Assembly (NCBI GenBank): GCA_011947345.1
Contig: JAAVTG010000179.1
Span: forward strand, 169,236-233,235
Direction of reading: 5' to 3'
Length of the DNA stretch: 64,000 nt
From: Phytophthora quininea
Taxonomy: Eukaryota > Oomycota > Peronosporomycetes > Peronosporales > Peronosporaceae
Part shown: one piece after another, positions 22,319 through 32,712 of the stretch
Layout: each line of letters starts with the position of its first letter
Numbering within the stretch: position 1 is the first letter of the stretch
Translations under genes and position numbers: made by a program
Notes under the pieces: generated by a model
The model's input: only the letters and a program-made list of their open reading frames with translations
Databases searched by the model: none
Told to the model about the DNA's origin: nothing

Positions 22319-23405
22319 TTAAGAAACGTCAGTACTTGACTTGCGAGTCGATTGGTGATTTCTGTCGGTCAGTCTCGTGGCCAACACAAACAGCTTCAAC
22401 ATGAAGGATACGACGACGCGGCTAAAAACCTCGGTGGCCTCCCATGTTTGCGGGACCTTGACCGTCTCGGCCAAAACGCAGCAGTTCAATATCGGCGCCA
22501 GCATCCACGACAGCTTTGTCGGCCACGTCGTTCTGCTTTTCCACTCGAGCGAATCGCGGTGCGGAAGACATTGAGAGGTCTGGCTGGTTGGGTGCCCATT
22601 GCAGAAGAGAACTCTGCTGATTGTGCATCGTCGTCGTTGGAAAGAACTTCGTTGAGGATGAAAGCCATTTTGAAGTGCTCCGCGTGAGAACGCAAGCGAG
22701 CAGCGACGACAGCGACGACAGCGACGACACCGGCGACTTGGCTCGTCGACGGAGCTTCAGCTTTGGTCGAGTCGTAGTCGCGAGCGGTTTCCGCAATGGA
22801 TTGGCAACGCGCATTGGATCCATGTTGGTGGTGGGTGGAGGGCTGAGCAAATTGCCGAGTGAGGTGGAAGATCGAGCAGACAAGTGGCTGGAACGAAAGC
22901 TGATACTGGCAGGTTGCATACGTGGAGAAGGCCGTTTCAACGCTCAGGTGCTCAGCGTCTTTTTGCAGTCTTCTCGGTGACGTCTGCCTTTATCGCTACT
23001 GATGAAAAAATAGCTGCAAGGGCATTCAGAGAACGTTCTCCTTTGGGCCTGCATCGACCAGACATGATGTCGGGCTTGGCGGTCTTCAGCATCTATTCCA
23101 GGCTGCAAAGTCTTTGACGGACGGAGGTACTGTTGTGCTGGACACACCAAGACAAAGCAAAATTAAAAGCTACGAATGTAGCGATATCGAGACACGGCCA
23201 ACCGAAGAAGCAGAGTTGCTGTCGTCGTTCAGAGCGGAGTCGACAGTATTTACAACCTCACCGGCAATAGAACTCCCATTGCTCCGTCGACCCAACTGCT
23301 GTCGCTAGTCACGTAGTCTGCGACAACTGCCAAGGCGATAGCGATCGCGAGCAGGATAAAGCACTTTATCTTGTTGTCGGGTCGACGTTGGCGGTGTGGG
23401 TTCAT
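22319..23405 (-). CDS. Possible minus-strand membrane protein gene, unresolved
   Basis: An ATG at 23405 opens MNPHRQRRPDNKIKCFILLA, whose hydrophobic stretch (FILLAIAIALAVVADYV) looks like a signal anchor, and runs to VLLPVRL. A GTGAGG donor there suggests an intron. Further downstream on the same strand are protein-like pieces in different frames (MLKTAKPDIMSGRC; HAEHFKMAFILNEVLSND; KQNDVADKAVVDAGADIELL; VLAETVKVPQTWEATEVFSR followed by a hydrophobic run and a stop at 22319). They could be one frameshifted multi-exon gene. I do not recognise the family, and the exon structure is not settled. A (CAGCGACGA)n-like repeat at about 22700-22730 lies inside. Confidence 0.35.
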
Positions 23406-24212
23406 GCAGCAACGACTCCACAGGGACTTGGATGCCTCATTAAGAGATAAGGTTGCCGGTATACTTGTTTCGTGGGACCGGATGTCAGGGCAGCCACGAA
23501 GCGCGAAATCAACGTCGAAAGCAGCAAACTTAACGCACGGAAAATTTTAAAGCTTACGGCCCGTAGTCAAGGAGGTGCCCTACATCAATGAGAAACCTTC
23601 GTTGTTGTTGGACTGGAACCTTCCGCTGTTCCACTAGAGCTTATCCATTCATCGCTGGGGCGATCTAGTAGCAATGAGCTCGACTTTCCTTTTCACGGAG
23701 AGCTTTCTGCGCAAACGCTCGGCACATAGTCTAGCTAGACTCATCAGGAACATGACGGCACTTGTTGTGCCGCCCAGCTTCCACGGACATACTTCACAGC
23801 AACTCGCCTTCACAAAATGTAAATATTTTCAAGTCTAAGCTCACGTTCCTCGACCACGGCAGACTCCAAACCTGTGAGCTCAGTACCAAAGAGGAGGAAA
23901 TGCTTGAAGGTGTTGACCACGTAACAGTACACGCCGACGATGTCAGCTTAGAGCTCGTGCACGAACTCTTTGTATCACGCCTTCGTGTTTTGTCGAACTT
24001 TGGCACTGCGTCAGAAGTTTGCTGCGCTTCATGTGGGAGACATACCGCACGGTGCTCGACATCCTCAAGAGCTACAGGCAAAATGACTACCTGATGACTA
24101 CCACATGAAAAATGACAATCCAGATGACAGATCGTTGTGAGCCAGCCAACCAGTCGCCAATCTTCGCCTGAAGCTCACACTCCGCGCAACGGCCCCCCAG
24201 ACTCCGCCGGCC
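23406..24212. other. Region upstream of eIF3a with gene fragments
   Basis: No complete gene. A plus-strand frame around 23840-24015 reads EEEMLEGVDHVTVHADDVSL and ELVHELFVSRLRVLSNFG, then runs into a duplicated piece of eIF3a. It looks like a truncated or chimeric remnant. Confidence 0.4.
24021..24072 (+). pseudogene. Duplicated 52-bp fragment of eIF3a
   Basis: Matches 24691-24742 inside eIF3a with one mismatch (ACATA for ACGTA), encoding the same LRFMWETYRTVLDILKS segment. Flanks on both sides are unrelated to the gene. The distance to the parent segment is 670 bp. Confidence 0.8.
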
Positions 24213-27200
24213 ATGTCGCACTTCTTCCACAAGCCCGAGAACGCGCTCAAGCGCGCGTGAGCTGCTGGCCATCCCCAACGTGGACGCCGGCGTGCTGAAG
24301 CGCACCAAGCACTCGGCGCTCGAGATCCTGCACGATGCGCTCATCGCCAAGAAGAACCGCACGTGGCAGCCCACGCACGAGGAGCTCATGACGCTGTACC
24401 TGGACATTTGTCTGAGCTGCAGATGGGCCGTGTGGCCAAGGACGGCCTGCACCAGTACCGCAACCTGAGCATCCAGCACAACCCGGCCTCGCTCGAGACC
24501 ATCATCAAGCACTTTGTGTCGTCCGCCGAGAAGAAGCTGGCGGCTGCCAAGCAGCAGAGCAATGAGATGAACCTGCTGGCCGCCGCCAAGGTGGACCTGG
24601 ACGCGGCGCAGACCCCGAGGATGTGATGCTGTCCACCACGACGTTCGAAGGCTCGAGCGACCGCACGGACCGCGAGGTGGTCGTCCCGTGGCTGCGCTTC
24701 ATGTGGGAGACGTACCGCACGGTGCTCGACATCCTCAAGAGCAACTCGAAGCTCGAGCCGCTCTACAAGAGCACGGCCATGCAGGCCTTCGACTTCTGCG
24801 TGGAGTACCAGCGCAAGATCGAATTCCGTCGCGTGTGCGAGATCATGCGCAACCACTTGAGCGCGCTGCAGAAGCACGCCGCTGCCCCCACCAGCCAGTC
24901 CACCCGCCAAATGCGCAGCTGGGACGGATTCACGCTCGAGAGCGTCGAGCGTCTGCTGGAGATGCGCTACCGCCAACTGCAGGTCGCCACGCAGCTCGAA
25001 CTCTTCTCGGAGGCCTTCCGCACCATCGATGACATCAACAACATCATGAACTTGGTGGAGCAGACCCCGCGTGTGGAGCTGCTGGTCACGTACTACGAGA
25101 AGCTGGCGCAGATCTTCCAAGTGTCCAAGAACCACCTCTTCCACGCCTACGCGCTGTACAAGTGGTACTCGCTGCGTGTGGCTGGCTGCAAGGCCTTGCC
25201 GGTTCGCAGGCGCTGCAGGAGTTGCCCGTGCTGGTGTCCGAGGAAGAGCAGAAGGAGATGGCAACCCGCGTCGTGCTCGCCGCTCTGTCTATCCCGCTGC
25301 TGGACTTTGAAGCGTCTTCGTCCGTGTTGGGCAGTGAGGAGACTGCCGCTCAGATGGCCGAGAGCTCGCTCTCCTCTTCTGCTCGTGACAAGAACTCGCG
25401 TATGGCCGCTCTGCTGGGTTTTGCAACCACCCCGACACGTGCCAACTTGCTGGAGGACATCGAGGCTGCTGGGCTGCTGCCCAAGGCCTCCACCGCCACC
25501 AGCGAGATCTTCAAGCGTGTGGAGCAGGAGGTAGTGGACCCGCTGCAGATCGTCAAGCAGCTTCAGCCGTTCTTGTCCACCCTTCGCAGCGAGCCTCTTG
25601 CCAAGGCCTACGTGGACGGTGTGGAGCGCCTTGTCGTGCGTCGTGTCCTGTTCCAGCTGACCCGCGTGTACGCTAGTGTGACCATTGCTCACCTGCGCTC
25701 GATCTTTGTGGGCCTGGATGTCACTTACGAGGAGATTGAGACGCTCATTGCGCGTTCCCGTAGCCTGAGCACTGTGGCTCACGCGAGTGCTCCGAGTTTG
25801 TCGAGCATGTATCGCCGCAATGCGACGGCACACGGCAGCAACAACGCAGAGACGTCTTCTGCCGATGCTGTGACTTCTGCGCAAACGCGTACCAAGATCC
25901 GCATCGACCACGTCGAGCAGTGCATTCGCTTTACGGATGCTGTGGATTTGGAGGCGAACGCCGCTCAGCTCACGCTTCTGGGCGAGCGTCTGTCCCGTGC
26001 CATGAGCAAGGTCCCTACTGTTGCCGCCACCTCGGCATCCGTTCGCGCAGAGCAGAAGAAGAAGCTCTTTGAGACCACTCGTGCCCGTATGCAGAAAGAG
26101 CGCTCGGCCATGCTCGCTCGTCGTGAGGTGATTGAGCGCAAGAAAGAGGAGCTGGAGAAGCTGCAGCAGGAGAAACTTCAGTCGCTGGAGAAGAAGCGCC
26201 AGGAGTTCGAGAAGCGTCGTGCGCAGATCGAGCAGGAGCGTCTTGCCCAGGAGGCTCGTCGTCGCGAGGCTGAAAAGAAGCAGAAGATTCAGGATGAAAT
26301 CAAGCTCAAGGAGACCCGGCAGATGCTGGACAAGCTGGGCCACACGGATATCAGCGACAAGGAGCTGGCTACCATCGACAAGGAGAAGGTGCTGAACGAG
26401 GCCAAGGAAAAGGCTCGTAAAGCCAAGGAGACTGCACAGCAAAACTGCGCGAAAACGCTCGTCGTCTGGACTACATTGTGCGCGCCACTCGCGAGGAGGA
26501 GCAGCCTATTCTGCAGCGCCAGGCCGCCGAGGCTAAGGCCGAGGCTCTGAAGCGTTACGAGGAAGAGTCTGCTGCTAAGCTGCAGCGCGCTAAGGATGAA
26601 CACGCTCACGGGCTTAAGGAAAAGGCTCGTCTAGCTCCGGCTCTGCAGGTGAACGCGGACTTTGTGGCGGCGCACAAGGCTCGTCGCGTGGAGCAGTACA
26701 AGAAGGCCTCGGAAGAGCAGAAGAAGAAGGCGATGCTGGAGCGTTTGAACATGCGTGTGGCTCACGCCAAGGAGCGCTACGAGGAAGAGCAGCAGCGTCT
26801 GCGTGAGGAGGAAGAGGAGAAGGAGCGCATTCGCCGCGAGGAGGAGGCCGAGCGTGAACGCCAGCGCCAGCGAGAGGTCGAAGAAGAGCTTCGTCGTCAA
26901 GAGGAGGAGGAAGCTGAGGAGCGCCGCATTGCTGAGGAGAAGGAGCATGAGGAGCGTGCTCAGCGTGAGCGCGAGGAAGAGGAGAAGCGTGTTGAAGAGC
27001 GCAGCCACGGTCGTTTCGGCAGCGCTGGTGCTCGTGGCCTCAGCGGCGCATTCCGTGACCGTGACTCCTACCGTGGCCGTGATGACGACCGCCGTGGTGA
27101 CGAGGAGGGTGGATGGACCCATGTCAACCGTGGCGCGTCGGGCCGTGCGCCGACTGCTGCACCTGAGGGTCGTTGGGAGCGCCGTGGTCCTGCACCGTCA

Positions 27201-27758
27201 GCGCGTGACAGCTTTGGCGACCGTGACGGACGCGAGGGCGGCGGCCTCCGTCGCCCTCTCGGCGGCGAGCGTGAAGGTGGACTGCGTCGTAACTTCGGTA
27301 ACCGTGAGGAAAGTGGCTCTCGCTGGGGCAACCGCGATGGCGACCGCGATAGCTTCCGTCGTGACGGTGACCGCGACAGTGGTGTTCGCCGTGGCTTTGG
27401 TGGCGACCGCGAGGAGGGCGCCTCTCGCTGGGGCAACCGTGAAGGTGGTGGTCTTCGCCGTGGCTTTGGCGGTGAGCGCGATGGTGACCGTGAGGGCTCT
27501 TTCCGTCGTGGCGGCGACCGTGAGGAAGGCTCCCGTTGGGGCAACCGTGACGGAGACCGTGAAGGATCTTTCCGTCGTGGTGGCGACCGGGACGGAGAGC
27601 GCGAGGGATCCTTCCGCCGCGGCGGCGACCGGGAAGGCGACGACCGCTTCTTCGGCCGTTCGCAGCGTGAAGGTTCTTACCGCCCGCCGCGTGCTGGCGA
27701 CCGCGAGGGCTCCTCTCGTGAAGGTGGCCGCGCTCCGGAGTCTGGCCGTTGGAGATAG
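24213..27758 (+). CDS. EIF3A: Translation initiation factor eIF3 subunit a
   Basis: About 1,180 residues. Starts MSHFFHKPENALKRA (human eIF3a has PENALKRA at the same place), then TWQPTHEELMTLYLDIC, QYRNLSIQHNPASLETIIKH, SSDRTDREVVVPWLRFMWET, the PCI region to about residue 600 (LLGFATTPTRANLLEDIEAAGLL, QLQPFLSTL), a long charged coiled coil (RRAQIEQERLAQEARRREAE), and a C-terminal tail of Gly-Asp-Arg repeats (GDREGSFRRGGDRDGER type). eIF3a is the scaffold of eIF3 on the 40S ribosome. Five frame breaks lie in short runs: CG repeat 24250-24258 (2 bases), GG at 24414, C run 24613-24616, G at 25198, A run 26441-26444. The gene is essential, so these are almost certainly sequence errors. Confidence 0.9.
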
Positions 27759-27966
27759 ACACTAGGTCTGAAAGTGTTTTCTGTAGGAATATCCGAGTTA
27801 TCAGCAAGGGGTTGTTGTTGAATGGCCTCGTTGCAACTTGCTCGACATGAATAATGGAGAACGCGTCGCAGTAGTTGAACGCACGGCGCTTATTTAACAC
27901 TCAACTCGAAGCGGAAAACAGTTCAAACGTTTACTACAACTACTTGCATGGCGTAAGCACCACCTT

Positions 27967-29085
27967 CTAGTTCGCCAGGGCCACATCGCGGATCTTGCAC
28001 GTCAGCGCGTACGTGTTGACGGCGTCCTGGTACTGGCAGCGGATGTCCTTGCCCTCGCCGTGAACCGCCTTCAGGAACTCGCGGTCCTCCGTCAGGTACA
28101 TGTCATCTCCAGGGAACTCAATCGTGAGCTCCTCGTCGCTGTCGCCCTGCAGCACCTTGAGCGTCGGCCTCTCCGAGTACGGCTTGACCACGTTGATGCG
28201 CAGGCCGTCGGCCATGAGCTCCAGCGACGCGTCGTACGCCTCGCCCTGCAGCAGTGCGCCGTGCACCAGGTTGCCCAGCGCGCCGCTCTTGAAGTACCAG
28301 TTGGCCACGTGCGCGCGGCACGCGGTTGGCCTCGGGGATGATCGTCTCGTCCACGGGCACCTTCTCCAGGTAGCCGATGTCGCCCGGCGTCAGACTCGCC
28401 TTCACACTGCGGCTGTAGACCGTGTCCATGTCGACCTCGCCCACCAGGTAGCGCGAGATGTCGGCGAAGTGCGTGGCCTGCTCCACGATGGGGCCGCCGC
28501 AGTGCGCCGAGTTCCACCAGAACGGACTCGGGATGGCGGCGTACGTGCAGTTGTAGCGCGCCATGAGGCACACCACCTGCTTGCCCTGCAGCAGCTCTTG
28601 ATCTTCTCGCCGAACAGCGAGTAGCGGAACATGTAGCCCACCGACACCACCAGGTTCTTCTCCTTGCGCAGCGCCTCCACCTCGGCCGCGTACTTGGTCA
28701 CCTCCTCGACGGGGGCGTTCGACAGCGGCTTCTCGAGGAACAAGTGGGCCCCGGCACGCAGGCACTGCAGCTCCAGCGGATACTTGTAGCAGCCGTGGAA
28801 CGACGGTGGCACACCGATGAACACGACCGTGGGCTTGACCGCGTCCAGCATCTCCTGCAGGTCGGCGTAGACTTCGGTGTTGGCCCACACGTGGGCGAAC
28901 TCCTTGTTGGCGCGGCGAGCGTCCACCTTCTCTTGAGCTTTGGCGGTCATTGGATCCACGACGGCCACGATGACGGCGCCGAGCTTCTCAAGACGCGAAG
29001 CGTGGTCCCAGGGTCCTTCGGCGCCTCCGAAGTTGACGGCACCGGCACCGACGAGGGCAACACGCGTTCCAGCGATGGCGGTCAT
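27967..29085 (-). CDS. Gfo/Idh/MocA-family oxidoreductase, left copy (frame broken)
   Basis: Inverted copy of the intact gene at 32713-33834. It starts MTAIAGTRVALVGAGAVNFG (Rossmann GxGxxN type) and has the family EKPLS motif in HLFLEKPLSNAP. It differs from the intact copy by one T missing near 28598 (CTCTTGATC against CTCTTTGATC), two bases missing near 28320 (GCGCGGCACG against GCGCGTGGCACG), a Gly/Arg difference (LRAGAH/LRARAH) and rare silent changes. The 3-bp length difference equals these losses. Either the copy is decaying or the losses are sequence errors. The family uses NAD(P) to oxidise sugars, inositols or similar; the substrate is unknown. It is divergent from the left SWEET gene across 762 bp. 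Confidence 0.8.
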
Positions 29086-29847
29086 ATTGACTTGGGTTGA
29101 GGAAGAGCTTGGGTTTAGTTGTCGGCACGAGACGGCAAAACCGGGAATGGCAGTAGGAATTGGTGCTTCATTGAAAAGGAAACGGTGGCAACATGCGCGT
29201 GGTTGAAGCTGAGGCTTCACTGACGGTGCGAAGGGCAAGTAACTGAAGTTCGTCGGCACTTGTTTGGTCACGTGTGATTCAAGGTGCTTCGGATACCGCT
29301 GGCTTCGTCACAGCTTTAGCTATGGTCACCAGCAAACTGCGATTGCCATTTTCAAATCGCTGCAGCAACTCCGATCATAAGCACAGACTTCAACCACGGG
29401 GCTTTCTGTCTGCGGATAGTCGTGAATCCTCCGTCTGCCGGCGGCAACGGCAAGCGAAAGAGGCAACCGGAAACAGCACGCTGAAAGGCTTCATCCTATG
29501 TCACGTGACTGTGACGTCATGCGTGTTGGTCAACTGGCATGTTTGTCTGCATCAATTGGTGGTCGTTGAAGCGCACCACAGGCGAAGTGGACTCCTGACT
29601 GCCAGCCAAGAAGCGCTGCGGTACCGCCCTTTACGCATCACGACGCGACTATCAACGTGTTGAAGCGAGCAGCAGCCGCACGCAAGTCGTCCGGTCTTCA
29701 AAACTAACTGCATCTACTCATCAAACGACACAATGGCCGCTCGATCAACAAAGAGAAAGCAGTCCTGTCCGATCCCGCTGGACCCCACACTCTCCATTTT
29801 GCCAGTCTTCGAGTACCACCGACAAGTTCCCTGCTTTCGTGACCAAA
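29086..29847. promoter_or_regulatory. Shared divergent promoter region, left module
   Basis: 762 bp between the oxidoreductase (-) and SWEET (+) starts. About 30 bp next to the oxidoreductase ATG (AACCCAAGTCAAT side) matches the right module; the remainder does not align by eye. An upstream ATG at 29733 opens a frame overlapping the SWEET start in another phase. Confidence 0.5.
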
Positions 29848-30541
29848 ATGGCTTCCGACGCTGCCGACACGACTATCAACGTCCTCGCGACCATCGCCAC
29901 CGCGTGCATCTTCTTCAGTATGATCCCCGGCATGTACGTCGTACAAGAAACGAAGCACCGCTGGCGTCAATTTCTACCCGCTCGCCATGATGTTCGGTCA
30001 GTCCATGGGCTGGGTCATCTACTCCCTCGCGGACCATTCGTTCTTCCCGGTGGGCGCCGTCAACTGTCTCGGCGCCGTTCTCGGCGCGATTTTCGCTGGT
30101 GTTTTCATCATGCACGAGAAGGAATACCGTGTGCGCTACTCGATGTTCTTCGGCGCCATATTAGCGGTCATCATCGCCATGTTATTGTATCGGTTCTTGG
30201 GCACGCAGAGCGACGACACGATCGCCAAGGTTTTGGGCTACTTCGCCGATGTCATGGCGATCATCATGTTCGGTTCACCGTTGATTCTCATGGGCGATGT
30301 CATCAAGACGAAGAATTCGGAGATCATTGCGGCGCCCATGGCTGTATCGGGCTTTATCAACGGCGCGCTGTGGACGGCGTATGGCATCATGCAGACGGAC
30401 TACTATGTGCTGGTGCCCAATGCTATCAGTGGTCTGCTGTGTCTGGTCCAAGTCATTCTGGTAATGGTGTTCCCTCGTAGCCGGGGTAGCGATAAGAAGG
30501 CTGAGCTTTCCGAGAAGCTGTCGGTGGACGTTGAGGCGTAA
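29848..30541 (+). CDS. SWEET-family sugar transporter, left copy (frame broken)
   Basis: Starts MASDAADTTINVLATIATAC. Two MtN3/PQ-loop repeats and seven predicted helices, with conserved IMFGSPLILMGDVIKTK and the second-repeat motif GALWTAYGIMQTDYY..PNAISG. Relative to the intact right copy, two bases (AC) are missing near 29944 in GTACA-CAAG, which shifts the frame after MYVV until about 29990. Up to about 30296 the DNA is almost identical to the right copy; after that it diverges and has its own C-terminus (PRSRGSDKKAELSEKLSVDV). SWEETs are bidirectional sugar uniporters at the plasma or vacuolar membrane. Substrate unknown. Confidence 0.82.
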
Positions 30542-31305
30542 TAAATTTCATGTTTTGCTCGGAGGCTGTGAGTATGTATACCCACGTAGTACCAATTATG
30601 ATTCTCTTTGTGTGTTATCGAACTCGTGCTCTTGATGGCAGAAGGGATCTACAACCGTAGTCTAGAGATCGCTGTCATTCCAAGCCGCTTCTCAATAAAA
30701 TGTGGGTCCGAGATCAACTTCAACTTCGAGCATACAAATGAGAGGTAGTTTTGCAGTGCCGTCACTAGTACCAGACCACAAGAAAAATGCTCGTGGTTGA
30801 ATTTTCAACCGCATGCAGCAAACTACGACAATTGGATCATTTTCCTCACTATGACTCAACATTGCTGGGTTGAGGCGGACACGCTCCTGGCTGGCAGGCC
30901 CTGGCGCAGTGCCAGCCTTTCGTTGAAGTCTGAGCGGTGCTAAGGCTTTGTCTGGGATTACCTCACCTTTCCCCCATCGATATTGACAACATAATCACAG
31001 CACTACTCATAATCTCAAATTCAGAAATGAAGTGTCAACAAAGCTGGCACAAATGGTTTCATATCATTGGAATGCCGAAGGCATTCGTCTGGGCGTGTTT
31101 GAAGCTGGAGTAAGAGCCTGGAGCCTCACCTTAAACCGCATGCCTCCTGCTACACCTACACTGTGTAAAAAAATGTCTCCCACTGGCTACTTTATATACT
31201 AGTAGGCGAAGGCGAAGGGAAACAATTAGCTCTTGAATGACAACAAAAAAATAGTTCATTAAACCAGCATGCTAGCGGCAGTGCTACAAGATGAGGTTCG
31301 GGCGT
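30542..31305. other. Centre of the mirror duplication
   Basis: 764 bp between the two SWEET 3' ends. AT-richer, no gene and no obvious palindrome by eye, so the two arms are not joined by a simple hairpin. Confidence 0.45.
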
Positions 31306-31998
31306 TTATGCCGGGCTGGATTCGGAAAAGCCACCCAAGAGCTGAGCCTTCTTGCCTTTTGCTTGGCGCGGGAAGATGAGAACGAGCATCACCTGAATGA
31401 AGCACATCAAAGTGCTGATAGCATTGGGCACCATCACATAGTAGTCCGTCTGCATGATGCCGTAGGTTGTCCATAGAGCACCGTTTGCAAGACCTGAGAA
31501 TGCCAAAGGTGCTGCGATGATCTCCGAACTCTTCGTCTTGATAACGTCGCCCATGAGAATCAACGGTGAACCGAACATGATGATCGCCATGACATCGGCG
31601 AAGTAGCCCAAAACCTTGGCGATCGTGTCGTCGCTCTGCGTGCCCAAGAACCGATACAATAACATGGCGATGATGACCGCTAATATGGCGCCGAAGAACA
31701 TCGAGTAGCGCACACGGTATTCCTTCTCGTGCATGATGAAAACACCAGCGAAAATCGCGCCGAGAACGGCGCCGAGACAGTTGACGGCGCCCACCGGGAA
31801 GAACGAATGGTCCGCGAGGGAGTAGATGACCCAGCCCATGGACTGACCGAACATCATGGCGAGTGGGTAGAAATTGACGCCAGCGGTGCTTCGTTTCTTG
31901 TGTACGACGTACATGCCGGGGATCATACTGAAGAAGATGCACGCGGTGGCGATGGTCGCGAGGACGTTGATAGTCGTGTCGGCAGCGCCGGACGCCAT
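31306..31998 (-). CDS. SWEET-family sugar transporter, right copy
   Basis: Intact, 230 residues. Starts MASGAADTTINVLATIATAC, then PGMYVVHKKRSTAGVNFYPL (first PQ-loop repeat), helices at FFPVGAVNCLGAVLGAIFAG and FFGAILAVIIAMLLYRFLG, then GYFADVMAIIMFGSPLILMG, and NGALWTTYGIMQTDYYVMVP in the second repeat. The C-terminus is short and cytosolic (PRQAKGKKAQLLGGFSESSP). It fits the eukaryotic seven-helix SWEET layout. It pairs with the oxidoreductase at 32713 across 714 bp. Its N-terminal two thirds is shared with the left copy; the last third is distinct. Confidence 0.92.
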   Translation of the reverse strand: MASGAADTTINVLATIATACIFFSMIPGMYVVHKKRSTAGVNFYPLAMMFGQSMGWVIYSLADHSFFPVGAVNCLGAVLGAIFAGVFIMHEKEYRVRYSMFFGAILAVIIAMLLYRFLGTQSDDTIAKVLGYFADVMAIIMFGSPLILMGDVIKTKSSEIIAAPLAFSGLANGALWTTYGIMQTDYYVMVPNAISTLMCFIQVMLVLIFPRQAKGKKAQLLGGFSESSPA

Positions 31999-32712
31999 TG
32001 ATATTAGTTTTGGCGGGAAAAGAGCTTTACTTGGAAGAGGAAAATGTTCGAATGAACCTGTAGTGCGGAGGTGTCAACCGAACTCCCTAACGCGAAGGTG
32101 CCGCTGCTGTTTGGGCACCTGTGGTCTCTGCACGAGTTGAAGATGGCTCGGATCGACGCGCTGAAATTTTGACAAGCTGTCCAACGGCAAACACAGACCA
32201 GACCAGGATCCGCAGACTGTGTGGTGTTAACAGATCCCGTCAGTCGGAAACTTCATAAACACTTCAGAATCGGAAACTCCATCAACAATTTCAGTCCCAA
32301 CTTCAATTTTGTAATCCAAGCCGATGATGCGGCGCGATGGGAAAAAGGGCAAGTGGAAGCAATCCGTTAACACGTTTACCTTCGTACAGACAGATATCTG
32401 TCTGATCCCGCATTAAACTGAATCCCTTGGCGGTTGTTCAAGCGGGAGACCTGGTTCAGAAACACACCCGACTACATCATCATCCGCAGCCGCGCAATCT
32501 CTCGATGCTTGAACCAGCGGCAGCACGCTCACTAGAACCTCTTTCATAAAGATTGGTAAGATGGCTAGTGCTCCACAGGCGGTGGCAATTAGACGCAGAT
32601 AAACTCAAAGGAGCAGAGATCTACGGGAGCATATCTGCAGCATCGACCGCATTTCCGGATTTTCCGTCAAGCAACAAACACCAAACCCAAGCTCTTCACA
32701 ACCCAAGTCAAT
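31999..32712. promoter_or_regulatory. Shared divergent promoter region, right module
   Basis: 714 bp between the starts of SWEET (-) and the oxidoreductase (+). It matches the left module only in the last 30 bp or so before the oxidoreductase ATG. Confidence 0.5.

Noticed and set aside
22690..22740. GACGACAGC repeat as a functional acidic domain (DDSDDSDD) on the plus strand
   Set aside because: A short trinucleotide-type repeat; the plus-strand frame around it has no supported start or homology, and the minus strand is also open.
24386..27900. Long opposite-strand frames across eIF3a (up to 431 residues)
   Set aside because: GC-rich charged repeats leave the antisense frames open; composition is Leu/Arg/His-rich without motifs, while the plus strand matches eIF3a throughout.
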